Source of the DNA: Nymphaea colorata
Taxonomy: Eukaryota; Streptophyta; Magnoliopsida; Nymphaeales; Nymphaeaceae
NCBI RefSeq assembly: GCF_008831285.2
Contig: NC_045139.1
Coordinates: 2,736,704-2,800,703, forward strand
DNA: 64,000 nucleotides
Direction: 5' to 3'
Shown here piece after piece: positions 47,623 to 60,636 of the stretch (position 1 is its first letter; each line of letters begins with the position of its first letter). The position numbers and the translations under genes are program-made. Under the pieces are notes generated by a model. That model ran no database searches, was not told the DNA's origin, and saw only the letters and a program-made list of their open reading frames with translations.

Positions 47623-50600
47623 ATGCCGCCAGAAGAAAATTCAGAGGCGGAGCTGGAGATGGCGGGAATCGGGAAACGCGAACAGGAGAAGGAACCGGAA
47701 AGAAGCGAGTCGTTCGTCTGGGATGAAGAGTCGAAATTGTATTTCCACGCGGGGTTCGTGAATTGCGCTCTTCGATTCAATCTCGTCTGTTGCGTCTTTT
47801 GTAATTTTTAATTCACTTCACGAAATCTTTCTATTCTTCAGAATTTCTGCATCTCCGGTTTTATTTCTGCTCGGTTTGTTCTCCTTTCTTAGGGCTTCTC
47901 TTTTGATTCGCTGTAGATTTTGTGGATTTGTCGTTGTTTTCCTGTTTTTCGTAAAGCTTATGGAAACGCTGGGGTATCCTTTGAGCTATATCCTTGACTG
48001 TCTTCGTTTATTTTCGGCTGAAATTATGAGGAGACTTTCATCGTGTATTGGACTTGAAATTTTTGCTTTGTAAAATTCGATTAGCATTTCTTTGAATCCG
48101 TTGTTTATTCACAACAAGTCCGCCGTCTCGTTTTTTTAGACATTTTCTTGGAATTAGGTCTGAAGAAGCTCGCGTTAACTAAACCAGGTTCTAATTATCA
48201 TATTGGTTGTCTATGTGCGTTTCTTATGCAGGAAAAGCTTGGGTTTATTCTTAAGTCATCTAAGAAGTTTCATGCTTTGGAATGTGTTGAAATTATTAAC
48301 TATTGATAAGCTACAGATTTGTTGCTCGACTCTCCTGATTGGGCACTCTCCGTAGATGATTTCCCCCCCTTGGGTTTATGTTTCTCATTACTTGAAATGG
48401 ATTATGTTTCATATTTTGAACGGGCTTCAATGTATATTTCTTTCTAATGGTTTTGTTTTCAGAATGACTCTCTCATGTGAATGAATACGTTGTTGTTGTT
48501 TTATGGCTCGTGTGAATGAAGTATTTGAGCATCAATTTTATTTGTTTACTTATCCAAAATTTGTTAAACTGCATTACTGATGCATTTCTTTTTTGTCCTT
48601 TTTTAATTTTTTTATAATTGGGTCTAGTTCTGGATTTTATTATGAACCCAACGCAGGTTGGTACTTTAGCAGTAGAGACGGTCTCTATTACACATATGAG
48701 GATGGGAATTATGTCCTGTTGGAGTCCAGCAAGGTATTTTCTAGAGAACACTGAACTTATTGATATTTCTTCTGTCTCATTTTCGTGTCACTATGACAAA
48801 TTTATGATGTCCTTGTCTTTTTCTGCATGGTTATTGATGATCAGCAACCCATGTCTGAGGAGTCAGCTGAACCAAGCGGAAATCAACCATGTAATGAGCA
48901 TACATTTTGTAGTTTGATTTATATTTCACCTGCAGTCCCATGTTTTTTTTGTTGCTTTAAAGCCAGTAGTTCATGCGCTTTCTGATGTGCGACTATTTTA
49001 CTTGTCAAAAAGGCAGTTCAGAGCCTTTGCATGATGAAGAAGAGAATGCACGCCCTCCATCAGAGTGGTATGCTAGAGTAAATTTGATCTGCATGATCAT
49101 TCTACTGGGGTTGTGTTTATGTGGCTGCGTTTGAAGGCTTTACTTAACCCTTCTCCTTTTGATGGTGTATTGGTGTTGCATTTGTATTGGCAGGTTAGAA
49201 GATACACTTATCAACCTTTACCTAATGGGTTACCCCAACTCTGAAGCCCACAGGGTTGAAACTGGAGAATTGGGCACTGATATTGATGCTCCATCTGATT
49301 CTGAATATCTTGCAGAGATTAATGAGAGTATTTTATCCAATGCTGATGGTAAGCAAGCTTGGTTGCAGAAGATGAGAAGAATGATGTTTATTATATTATT
49401 TTCTACTATGTACTCTGTCAAACTTTTCAAGTACCATTCATTTTCAGCACAGTTAGAAAGTTCAGAACATGGAGAGTTGTTTTCTCAAGTAGAGGAGTCT
49501 GGAACTGTGGCAGAGAACATGCGAAGCAGACCAGAACCTAGCGATGAAGTTGCTAATGAAGGTTATCTAGCTTTTCACTCTTTTTTGTAAATTTTCTTTT
49601 TCTCCACTAGCATGATATAAACACGGATGTGAAATTTTGAGCAGCTACAGAATCTGATGAAGACAATTGGCGAGCTCAGTATGGTCAAGTAGAACATTCA
49701 ATAAATGATAGTGCCTTTGGATTCCCTGTAGTTGATCTATGGGATTGGTCACTTGTGGTTGACGATGCAAGTGGAAAGAAACATAAACTAGTAGGCAGGC
49801 TTACGAAGAAATCTGTCAAGTTGCATCCTTCTATGCCAGCTGGTGGTGGATTGTTCAAGACTGCAGCAATATCAGAAGTACATCTTGATCTAGTGCGAGT
49901 TTCATCAGGTTTGTATCTTTTCAGAAGCCATCATACTAATGGATACGAAATTTTTTCCCCCTTCTTGCTCTTTATAATGCAGCCTCTTAAGTTTTGTACG
50001 AGAATTGAGAAGTTGCTATGTTGAAGATAATATCATTGCAGGAAATTAATGATTTCAGGGAGAGAGACTATGTTACTTGGTATGGATTGAATCATATACT
50101 AGCATTGTGCTAATACTTGCTTATTTGAAAACAAATCATGAAGAGTTTGGTGTTCAATGTGTTTTTACATTCCATTTGTATATGAAGCTACAAAATGGTG
50201 CTTTTGCCTCAAGAAGGAATCCAACCACATAGCTATCTGGCTTTTTTATGAAACAATGCAAGTAGTGGAGAAAGGGATAGAGCACTTGACTGAAGCGCCT
50301 AACTGGACGGCAAAAAGAGAGGGGCAGAGGGTCGGTCTGGGAAACTGAGAATTGTTGGTTTTCCCAACTTGAGTTGATGATGACCTGACATTAAAATGTC
50401 TTCATTTGAGCTGTAAAGATCTTTACTGCCCTTTTCAGTTAAGTGGGACTTGAGAAACAATGGACATGGCTGGAAGAAAAGAAGAGTCTTGGAAGGAAAA
50501 GAAAATGTGCAGTTTTCTCAAAACCAGTGAATCTAAAGGGACAAGGGAGATTATTTTTTCAGATATAACTCCCCATTAAATGCTGATGATCAGCTTGTAT

Positions 50601-53600
50601 TGCCCAACAGCTTTGATGGGTCAGTGGCAGTAGTAGGTACAACCGTACAAGAACTGAAATCAACTCTTTGTATCATTTCCTGTTGTCAAGTTTAGAACAT
50701 TTATTTTTCATCAATTTTGAGTAGTGTGCTAATGTGGCTGCTACTCGTACTTCTAAGAGATAGTTCTTTATTTCGGTGTTAGATTAAGTTATCACGATTC
50801 TTGTATTTTTATGTGGAACTTGATCTATCCCGAAGGGTAAGAAGCAGCATTTACCTCCATTGTAGTGATGTTTTCATGTCCTAGCTTGCTATTCTTGATG
50901 CAGAAGTCAGAGAAAATGGTGTTAGAAACTGTCATAGAATCTTCTGAAGTTCCCTGTTTTATTCCGGCCATACAATGCAAATGTGCATCTGTGGGTAGGG
51001 GCCTGCTTGTACTGCAATGGCAACACTCAAACTGTAGGTGATATTGCTTTGCTGTTAACCCGCTGCTTTCAGAGACGTCCACTTTGTTCAGATTTCAGAG
51101 TGATGCTGAATTGCTTCTTTTCAGTCATATGTATAGGCATTAGGCAATCTGGTTTATGGGCAATGTCATTTCAATGTGGGAAAATGGCTTTCCAGCATCA
51201 CCATTTATTATACTTAATATGGACAGCTATTTTACATATTGCATATTAGAGGTGAAATTTGCAGACTTTTCCAGTCGATATTTTGCAAATAGTTATATTG
51301 CTGTTTTTCTTGTTGTAGGTCGAATCTACAGATTAAGACAACCTAGTGGAGCATACTTAGCTTCAGTGACAAAGTACGATTCATCTGATCCCACCAAGGA
51401 CTGGGGGTTCCGTGATTTGTTTCAGACAATTGATAGCGTAGCTGACTATGAGCCATGCTCCTCTTCTGGAGGAAATGCATCAAAAATGCCAGATCATTCT
51501 GCCAATGGAGCTTCACTGGAGTTACCTGATGATGTTGATATCTTGAAAAAGGTACTTTGTTTGCCTTATGTGGCTGTCCATACATGTGTCTGCCTTCCAT
51601 GAATCAGTGAACTTTAGATATTATCCATTAGAACAACTGAAATTAAGTTCATAAAAAAAATACCAACACAATTCAAACAAAAGATCTCATCAAAGAGATG
51701 TTCAGGAGTACGCCCGGTTCACCAGGTTCTACCTTTAGCAGGCCCAATCCGCCTCAAAAGAAGAGTTTGATCCTGGCTCAGAACGAACGCTAGCTATATG
51801 CTTAACACATGCAAGTCGAACGTTGTTTTCGGGGAGCTGGGCAGCGCTTTTTAGCTTGATTCAGGATTTGGCCCGAACTGTTCGGCACTTCATTCATTTT
51901 AGTAAGAATATTAGGGCAAGCAGCATACAACAAAATCCAAGTCATATTCAGTTGGGCCAGTAAATTGCTGGATGTACCCAAAAACCATCCGAAGGCATCT
52001 ACAATTACTTCTAGATTTGTCTTTTTCATTGTCTCTGCTCATTTGAATACTTTTTATCATTGTTATGGGTCACTACCACTCTAGACAACACGTAGGTACT
52101 TTCACCAATCTGATCTACCCCAGATGGGAGACACCTGCTTTATGCAGTTGCTTACTAAAGCAAGACTACAGTGAACACAAAAGTCTCTTGATCAGTGGGT
52201 TCTCTCTTTCTCTCTCTCCCACTCCCCATGCCATCTCTTTCCTATTTGACCAATCCCAAGGCTAGTTTCATTCCAAGGCAGAGACCTGGCAGCCTGCTTT
52301 ACTCTGCCCCATTTTTTTAGTGGCTCTTGTTTGCTGCACATGAATGTATGATTCTCTATCTTCCTTATACTTGAGCTTTTCTGTGTTAATACAAGTTATT
52401 GCTGAGAGCTTGTTATAATTTCTCTTAATTTGACCTCTGTTGGAAGAATGGAAACTTACTCCCCTACTATTCAATCAGAAAAAATGCACTTACAGAGATA
52501 GAGCTGCTGAGAGACGAAAACTGCACGGAGGTTTTGGTGTGGGCCTTGGACATAAGAATGATGAATGGGAGTCTTCTTCTCCTGAGTACTCAGAAGAAGC
52601 TTCATTTGGATCTTCATCCTCAACATTTGCAGCTGGTAGTTATGGTAGACAACTCTTAGAGCGCATGGGTTGGAAAGAGGTAAACATTATGGCCGTCTAC
52701 ATAACCCTTTTGTTTTTTTATTTAGCTTTAAGCTACCTTGGAAGTCTGGACACACTTGAGAACCTTGATATCTTGATTCCAAGGACGGGTAAACATTATG
52801 GCCGTCTACATAACCCTTTTGTTTTTTTATTTAGCTTTAAGCTACCTTGGAAGTCTGGACACACTTGAGAACCTTGATATCTTGATTCCAAGGACCTAAT
52901 GTGGCATCAGCTCCACATTCACATCCATGCTTTATCTAAGGATTATAGATCTTAGCTTCTATCCAAAAAGTTCACTTTTTCAGCTTTGCATTGTCAAAAA
53001 GTTTGATTTATGAATCATGAACTTAAATCTGAAACACTCCCATTTGAGGATCTCAATCAGATTAGATCTTGGAGGTTAACTGTCAACTATTGGGCTGAGT
53101 TCACCTCACAGTTGAGCTTTGAAATATTACTGTTATAAAATATATTACCCCTAAATGTAGCTTTTAGAGACAGCTACTTGTGCTGCTTCTCTTACGTCAG
53201 AGCGGTAATTCAGTTTATGTCAAAAAAATCTTAAAATAATGAGTTCCACATATGACTAAGATAAAATCCGATTACATAATATCAGTAAATTCACAGAATC
53301 TAAATTTTTCTCTTCATCCATGTGATGCATGGATTTGCGGGACTATCTCTTTTTTGCCTTGGAGTAGGTTTAGTTACCTGTGTTGCCACCTGCAGTTTTT
53401 TTCCTTTTGTGATTACTATTTTACCCTGTTTCTAGTGTTCAGTTTCAGGCATATCATACTTAGATCTGGGGACTCTGAAGCATGCATACGATAACTAGTA
53501 CAATACTTACACTGTTACTCTTCACATAAGTTATGAGTGCAGATGTGTAACAGATGGGTACTGTTGATATGAAAGCTAGGCATGCAGCTATATATGCACA

Positions 53601-54017
53601 TCTATTTTATATATGAACCGCAGATTAACATTTCAAAGCTAAAAACCTGCAACATGTAAAGGATATGTAACAACAAAGCACTACCAACAAAAAAAAAAAA
53701 AAGTAATAAGAAGTAGACACCTTTTATCTCAAATCTGAACTTCAAATGCCACATATTAATAAGTACCGTTGTGGCTGCAGAACAGAATATGACCCGGTTA
53801 AATCCGGCTGGCATTATCCATGTTACATATCTTCTGCTTTTTCATAATGATCTCCCCAGATACTCCATATACATGACGCTCTTTGCTGCTATTTCAGGGA
53901 GAAGGTCTTGGGAAGACGCAGAAAGGATTGCTAAAACCACTCCAAGCTATTGGAAATAAAGGATCGGCAGGGCTTGGATGGAAGAACGACAGAGTATGGC
54001 CTCATGTAAAGTTCTGA
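47623..54017 (+). CDS. OCRE and G-patch domain protein (AGGF1/At5g26610-like), ten exons
   Basis: Exons are 47623-47753, 48628-48733, 48845-48890, 49013-49067, 49194-49348, 49448-49561, 49645-49908, 51319-51551, 52479-52679 and 53898-54017. All junctions are GT-AG, phases agree, and the product is 474 residues. Exons 1-2 encode an OCRE domain: FVWDEESKLYFHAG, then SGFYYEPNAGWYFSSRDGLY and YTYEDGNYVL. A conserved middle region (DLWDWSLVVDDASGKKHKLV, GRIYRLRQPSGAYLASV) precedes RDRAAERRKLHGGFG. The G-patch spans exons 9-10: GRQLLERMGWKEGEGLGKTQ, then IGNKGSAGLGW. OCRE and G-patch proteins are nuclear and linked to spliceosome components and DEAH helicases; a role in splicing is inferred from the family. 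The intron 8 acceptor at 52478 was chosen to keep the RDRAAERR frame. Intron 8 holds mitochondrial rRNA sequence and intron 9 a tandem duplication. Confidence 0.88.
51754..51844 (+). other. Nuclear mitochondrial insertion: 5' end of 18S rRNA (rrn18)
   Basis: The segment holds AGAGTTTGATCCTGGCTCAG, then GAACGCTAGCTATATGCTTA, ACACATGCAAGTCGAACG and TTGTTTTCGGGGAGCTGGGC. The CTAGCTATATGC variant and the TTGTTTTCGGGGAGCTGGG continuation are those of plant mitochondrial rrn18, not of plastid 16S (which has CTGGCGGCATGC) as I recall them. Similarity stops after about 90 bp at GGGCAG, so it is not a functional rRNA gene. It lies inside intron 8 of the OCRE/G-patch gene. Flanking sequence (about 51690-51753 and 51845-52030) may be more mitochondrial DNA but is not recognised. 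Confidence 0.85.
52680..52896 (+). repeat. 109-bp tandem duplication at the start of intron 9
   Basis: GTAAACATTATGGCCGTCTA begins at 52680 and again at 52789. The two copies (52680-52788 and 52789-52896) appear identical except at the last couple of bases, so the event is recent. The unit starts exactly at the intron's 5' splice donor, so a second GTAAAC donor now lies 109 bp inside the intron, preceded by GGACGG instead of AAAGAG. Confidence 0.95.
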
Positions 54018-54900
54018 TAATGTCTAAGAATCAGTTGTATAGGCAAATCAGATGTTTCTACTTTGTACCAGTATCTGCTTTAATGAGCACCGCTAGGTGT
54101 ATAAGAATCAGTTGCATCGGCGAATTGGATATTTCTATTTTGTATTAGTATTTGCTTTAATGTGCATCGCTATGCTTCGGTTCGTCTGCTCGCGGCAATT
54201 TTTCATGAACATCGCGATGGTTGGCAATGAGCAACTTTTTGTAGTGACGAAAATTTGAGCTTATATTTTTGGATCGTATATGAACTTTAAAGAAAAAATT
54301 AAAAAGGAGGCGCTTAACAATCCGCCGCTCAAGCTCAACCATTGCATTTAACTCTTAACATCCACGTGTCAGTGATGAGTGTTTCTTTTTATCATCATCA
54401 ACCAATGCAGATATCTCTGTAGCATCACCAACAAAATCAAAAGTCGCAATGCTGTTTATGTGATATTCTTTTACGTTAGTTGATTATCCTTTGCGTGCCA
54501 GGCTATTTGTAAAGTGGCCTGTGTAGTTGGAGTTGCGGGGCTTGTCTACATAATAACACACCTAACGTACGTGCAATCTTCACTATTTAACGATTTGTTT
54601 GGATGTAGCGAAAGGGAACCAAAGGGAGGGATGAAAAAGAAAGGGAGGGTAAAGGAATAGAAATTTAAGGAAAGAAGTGATTATAAAGCTTATTTAGATA
54701 AAAAAACAAGGAAATGTTTAAAATCATGTTTGATTAGGTTATTTTTCTTAAGGATAGAATTTATAATACTTTACAATATTACCCTTAACATTCAAAATGT
54801 TTAAAAAAATGAAAAGTTTCCTTTCTAATAAAGTCCCGATCTTGTGTTCAACAAAGAGTCCATGCTCCATACCCTTGAAGCCCTATTTTTCCTATTTTTT

Positions 54901-54998
54901 ATTGGCTCAAGCCCTATTTTTTTATTGGCTCAAGCCCTATTTTTTATTGGCTCAAGCCCCGATCTCGTATTCTTTTATTGGCTCAAGCCCTATTTTTT
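54901..54998 (+). repeat. ATTGGCTCAAGCCC repeat, four copies
   Basis: ATTGGCTCAAGCCC followed by TATTTTTT occurs at 54901, 54924 and 54946, and again at 54977 after a short interruption (CGATCTCGTATTC). Unit length is about 22-23 bp. A partial unit precedes the array at about 54877. Confidence 0.9.
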
Positions 54999-55360
54999 CC
55001 TCAAAAAAATATCTTCATATAAAAAATTGCAGCTGTCAACTTTTAAATTGCTAAAGAATCCAACCTTTAAAAACCTTTTTGTTTTTTGCCCACCTTTCAA
55101 AAAATTAATATTGACCATCAAAAAACAATCACTATATGGGCATTATTAGTGATGGTTTATCAAAATTTGTTGCTTAGGAAAAATATTTTTAATTTGATTT
55201 CCTAATTCAATAAAATAAGAATCACACTTGCACTCGACATTTCATTCTATAGTAATAAATCTAATAAAAATGTAGATCAATCAAACAAAATATTGGTAAA
55301 CATAATAATTTTCTAAAGACAAAAAAATCACAGAGCAAAATAAAAAATAACATTCATGTC

Positions 55361-55945
55361 TTAGATAACCCCAGCTATGCTAAGCATCCTAAGTAAAACA
55401 TTATTTCGCTTAGAAAAAGGACAAGCAAAAAATGTTTCTATCCTTTCTTCATCATAAGTAAGATAAAGATATGCTTCAGTTTGTAACTCTTCTTCAAGAC
55501 CAATGGCTTCAAATGCTGGAAATATGTCTTCTTTAGAATATTTATTTGAGTGTCTTGGCTCTGGTACGGCATTACTTTTTTCAATTGCATTAACAACTCT
55601 CTCAATGGCATCTTTCATTATTTCAATTCATTTTAAATCATCTTCATTTGCACTTCTCCTCCTTTTACGCTTTGACAATGAACCTGTGTGGGGCTCAACT
55701 TGGACTTCATATTCATCTCCTAGGTTGATAAATGGTTCTAATACTGTTTGATTTTGAGAAACCATTTCATCAATAAGCTAGATATTATCACCAGTACTCT
55801 CACACACTGAAGTCATTCTATTGCGCTTTTCTTTCGCTATCGTCGATCCTTCCCCTGTTGCTCTATCATTACCAAATAAATTTTCTAACTTCTCATAGTT
55901 CGGAACAGGTGTCATCATCTACCTTTTTGCCATTGGATTTGCCTA
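55361..55945 (-). pseudogene. Myb/SANT-like (Harbinger-associated) gene remnant
   Basis: On the minus strand from about 55945 the frame reads the family's linker motif PNYEKLENLFGNDRATGEG, equivalent to HYEELHEVYGESTATG in the gene at 325-1334, then STIAKEKRNRM and a basic SKRKRRR. It ends with IFPAFEAIGLEEELQTEAYL and a C-terminal tail stopping at 55361. Three in-frame stops interrupt it: after MAKR, after GDNI and after NEDDLK. The N-terminal Myb/SANT-like domain is not found upstream. The intact C-terminal 85-codon frame (55361-55618) is therefore only the last piece of a dead gene. Confidence 0.7.
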
Positions 55946-56140
55946 TAAAAAGCACAAAGAAGATAACAAAGGCAAAGAAACTCATATTTAACATAAAAAT
56001 TTGATTATAAAAAAATAATACTTAAATTGCTGAAAAGAAAAATAGGTACCTCTATTACTGGCTTCCATACAACGGCAAAGAAACTCATATTTAACATAAA
56101 ATTAAATTGTTTTTATGAATGGAAAAATGCTGAAAACAAC

Positions 56141-56272
<132 letters not shown>

Positions 56273-56830
56273 ACGATTGAAGGAAGGAATTCTATAGCAC
56301 GACAAGAAGTTAGGGGGCATGTGCTCCCCACATCTGCAACTCTGTTTATCCACAGGTGGTGCGAAGCCAGAGTGTCATTTATCCTACTGCTGCCATTGCT
56401 GCAGCAGCTTGGAACCAGATATATGCTACATTTTCTAATGTGTTGCCAAAGAAGCTTGAACGCTTTTGGCTTGGCGATAAAATGGTGTTGGTGGATTCGT
56501 AATGACTGAACCACCAAGGTCATGTGAAGTAAATGTTATGTGCTCCCCACTTTGTAGATGGACATCTATGCACTATTTTGCTATTGCCCTGTAGAAATGT
56601 TACCATAAAACGTCAAGATATTATAAGGAACTTCAATTGTTGAATAGCTTTTCAGGATAAGAGTCAGTCATCTGCGAATTGCAGAAGATCTGTAAAATGG
56701 AAGAAAGAAAGAGATATTTTTTAGTTGGTGCTTCTTTCATTACCTTAGTACAAATTTAATTTTTTATCCAAATTTTTAGGGCATCTTTTGGAGAGACCGA
56801 GCTTCAACTTTGTAACTCTATCATGTGTCA

Positions 56831-56938
56831 GATGATATCCATCCATGGTGGATTTGGGGTTTCTGGGCATCTCATGCAACATATGCTCAAAATGCTATAG
56901 CTGTTAATGAGTTCCTGGATGAAAGATGGAGCATGGTA
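56831..56938 (+). pseudogene. Fragment of a PDR-type ABCG transporter
   Basis: Read in one frame, the segment gives [20 protein letters not shown] followed by [13 protein letters not shown]. This matches the end of the first transmembrane region of plant PDR (full-size ABCG) transporters, where WWIWGYW-SP-MYAQNAI-VNEF is highly conserved. The conserved Ser-Pro is replaced by SH. No other transporter segment is visible on either side, so this is an orphan exon piece and not a gene. Confidence 0.75.
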
Positions 56939-56999
56939 ATTGAGATTTTTTTTTTCTGTTGCAGTTAAATCACCTGCAAATTATTACAAACTGCATAGC

Positions 57000-58814
57000 T
57001 CGAGTCTCTTGCACATTTAATGAGCCTGCTTGTCTAACAGAGTATGGGGATGGGATTACTACTGCAATCAGGGGTAGTAAACAAGTTGAACAAGCTAAGC
57101 ATGGCTGCTTATTAGGATTAAGCCCTGACTGCATACTCGGGGTTGCAGAAAAAACTGCTTCTAGGAGAGAAAGGTGGATGAGATGATTGATTTGGCTAAG
57201 GGAGTGTGCAATGGAAAAAAGGTCATTCATAAAAAAAATTAAATAGGAACTAAGGTAATGAAAGAAGCACCAACTAAGAAAGAACAGGCTAATTACTCTT
57301 CTACTGAGCAAGATTGCAGAGAAATTATTGCAGAAGCTTCTGCATCACATGTATCGGCTAAAATAATGAGAAAGTGTCGAAAAAAAAGAGACGTAAATCA
57401 CAAACTATGAAAATGCAGGTGGATCACAATGTTGAAAAACTTGGATCTCCAGAAAACATCAGCTCACACTACCTGAAGGAAAACAAAATTCTCAATGAAA
57501 CGACTCAATCTCATGAATGATGTGAAAGCACAGAGGTCGTTTAGTAAGGTTTCGCAACTGAATGATGCTTCAGATTTTAGTAGCGCAGTTGCTGATGATG
57601 ATTTCCCTGAGATCATGCCTTTGAGGAAAGGGGTGAACAGGTTTATGGTTAGCACTAGAAAAACACCACTTGAAAGAAGGCTGGCAAATGCTCAATACAG
57701 GAGGAACCTGCGTAATGGTGGCTTTGCTGAAGAAAACATACATCAGAATGATGGGTCTGTGGGGAAAATTCTGGACAAAATTCTTGGACCATCCTCTCCA
57801 TCACCATCACCATATGAATCTAGGAGTAGGTTGGCTGAGGTGGGAAATGATTGTGGGCATCTTCCCTTTACACCTCTTCCTAATGAACCAATGAATGCTT
57901 CTCCTAAGTCTAACCTGGAAGTAGCTGATCAAAACAGAGATGGCATTCCAGTTGGTGGGATAGATGATGTTTCTGCCCGTGGAAATGTGGGAGCGAGAGG
58001 TCACTTTGATGCATCATCTGGATCAGGGGAACTGTCTGGGAAGGTTGAGTCTGAGTCATCTGATTCATCGGAGAGGTGGTTCAAGAAAGTTGCGGAGCTG
58101 CATGATGTTAGCGACTTGGCCAGTGCAATTCCAGATGATGAATTTCCAGAGATAATGCCACTTAGGAAAGGGGAGAACCGTTTTGTTATTAGTAAGAAAA
58201 AGGATCATTCGTTGACATCCCCACAGTACAAAGTACAAACGGCGGATTGCAATGGAGCAAGCCAACAACTCTAACTTTGTTCCATTTGTTCCATTTCCAC
58301 CGGACTAGTTTGCTAAGGACAAGGCTGTAAGTGAAGCATCAAATAGCAGTAGCACGGATGTGACTGGTGCAAATTCATCCAGTTCTAGCATGCTGTCAAT
58401 GTCGAGAAAGTTATGCCAAAAGACCAACGAGGCCTAACAACGCAGGGCAACGTCTGTGATACTAATGGATCCACAGAGACAATTTTGAAGGGTTCATCTA
58501 TGAATCAAGGACACCGTGGGCAAAATGGAAGTTCACAGATCAAGCAAACTCAGAATTTAATTGGCAATGCTCATGAAAATGGGAACAAAGGTTTGTTCAC
58601 AGGAAAGAGTTTGGAAGGTTCTGCAGTTAGAACCTGATCCGTTGAGGAAGCGAAGGCTGAGAGGTGGTTCAGAAGAGTTGCTCAGATAAAAGATATTTCT
58701 GAACTGAGTAAGATACCTGATGAAGACTTTCCTGAAATCATGCCAATGAGGAAAGGTGTCAACAGATTTGTCGTGAGAAAGAGGAAGACTCCACTGGAAA
58801 GACGGCTGTCATGA
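57000..58814 (+). pseudogene. Broken gene with three FPEIMP/RKG-NRF modules
   Basis: The coding trace starts near 57000 (SCTFNEPACLTEYGDG, KHGCLLGLSPDCILG) and ends at a TGA at 58812-58814. Three modules share the pattern F-KV or WF-(K/R)V, D-(S/A)(D/E), I/V-(P/A)D(D/E)(D/E)FPEIMP-RKG-NRF and mostly KTPLERRL: 57534-57700, 58072-58230 and 58660-58811. I recognise it as a conserved plant protein type but not by function. It is dead. Frame changes lie near 57172, 57515, 58250 and 58400, and in-frame stops include TAG 58306-58308 and TGA 58635-58637 just before SVEEAKAERWF. No exon boundaries are evident, which allows a processed or captured copy; the open pieces on their own are not real genes. 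Confidence 0.75.
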
Positions 58815-59340
58815 AAATGTTACTGCCTTGCACAGGGGCGTGAAGATAGCAGGCACAGGGACATGAAGATAGCAGGCCCAGCAGGATACCACACCACAGT
58901 TTCTTTGATTCGGCCCCAAATTGGAAGAAAAGCGAAACATAACAGAAAAGAAGAAAGCCTAGGAAACAGCAAAAAGCATAAAAAAGATGCACACAACGCC
59001 ATACCTTGAGATAGAGAGAATCGTTTGGAGCAGAGAAAGATAGAGGTCTAAAACGTGCACTCCCACTAGAGAAACTGAAGAGATGGAATTGCCGACTGGT
59101 GGGTGGAAGGGTTCTAGACGGTAGAAAGGAGGCAGAGTTTTCTTTCCTTCCTAAATCCCAATTCCTCCAATTTTGGCGGGATTCGTTCGTTTTCTTCTTT
59201 TCCTTTCTAATTAATTAAACTGAACAATCCTTCCCTGGATTGTTCTTCCCTTTCCCTCCATTCAAACATTGATTATTCTTTCATTTCCCTCTATCCAAAC
59301 ACTGATTGTTCTTTCCTTTTCCACCATCCAAACATAAACA

Positions 59341-60593
59341 TAGTGTAAAACTTGTCTACCCACTCAACTACCACCTAATCCCAACTTGACTAGTTGGCTA
59401 CATAACTTTTTTACCTTTCCCTAAGGCCATAGTTATATCACTTTAATCCTAGATTTTTTTTTACCCAAAAGATTTTAATAAGAGAAGAAGCTTTATTTGT
59501 TATGACAATGAGTTTGTTTGATTTCTGGTATGCACCTTCCTAAAAGCTGCATTAAAATCCCTACTGTTTAGGGACCGAGGGAGGGCTCATCTAGACAGTG
59601 ACCCCACCCCAGTTAATAAAAAAAAAAAAAATACATTAACAAAATTAAAAAAAAATTAATTGCATAATGTATTTTTTATTCGGGTTTAGTTTGGTGCTAA
59701 CCAAATAAATTCATTGGACCGTTTGGCCTAACCCTGAAAAAAATCGTCGGTTGACCCCCAGTTGTTTGTTGTTTCCAAATATACTCATCAAAAGTAGGAC
59801 TGGATCTCCACCTATGGTTCTCGTTATACCTGCGATTCTTTGACTGTTAGTTGCCATCTTGCCAGTGTAAACACTAAAAGAAAGGAATTAATAAACCATT
59901 CTCTTTTCGTTTACGAATCAACTAATTTCATAAAAGAATGCAATTAATATTGGATGCAAATGGGTCTGGTCTGGTTTCTTTTTCAGTTGGATCATTTTGT
60001 TTCAGCCTATGCGTGTTTGACGATTGGAGACTTTTCATCCATGGCATGTTTTATCCTGGTTTATTTCTCCACTTGAAGTGGCAGCCTTGAGAAACAGGAG
60101 CGGAGCCAAGGGGGGCCATGAGCCATGACCCATTTCAAAAAATTTTTAAATTTACATAAATTTTAAAAAATTTTATTTGTCTTATATAAAAATTTTCAAA
60201 AATGATATTTTGACCAGAGTCAAAATTTAAAAACTTTGGCTGAAAAATTTTTGGTTTCGCCCTTCGAGAAACTATGTCAATGGCATGTGTGATGTTTAAT
60301 AAGTGGTTCTCTTTTCTACCATCTTGCTAGAGTTTCCTCTTACCACGTTTTTGTAGACGTTGTTTACTTACTCGTTGGATTTTGGTGAAGGATTTTTTGC
60401 TGTGAAAGATTAGTTTCGTAAGTATCGAGTAGACTAGATGGAACCAACCGAACATTATTTTTTTGGTCCAAGTCAACTGCACACTAATCAATCAATAGTA
60501 TAACATCCCTCCACCAAATCAAGAACCCATCTATAGTAAGCGTAACCAAGTCACCTTTCAATATATGACTGGTTCCAAGGAAATAAAAAAAGA

Positions 60594-60636
<43 letters not shown>

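Noticed and set aside
51802-52029. 75-codon minus-strand frame beside the rRNA fragment
   Set aside because: Could be mitochondrial in origin, but I recognise no protein; it partly overlaps the rRNA sequence and lies in an intron.
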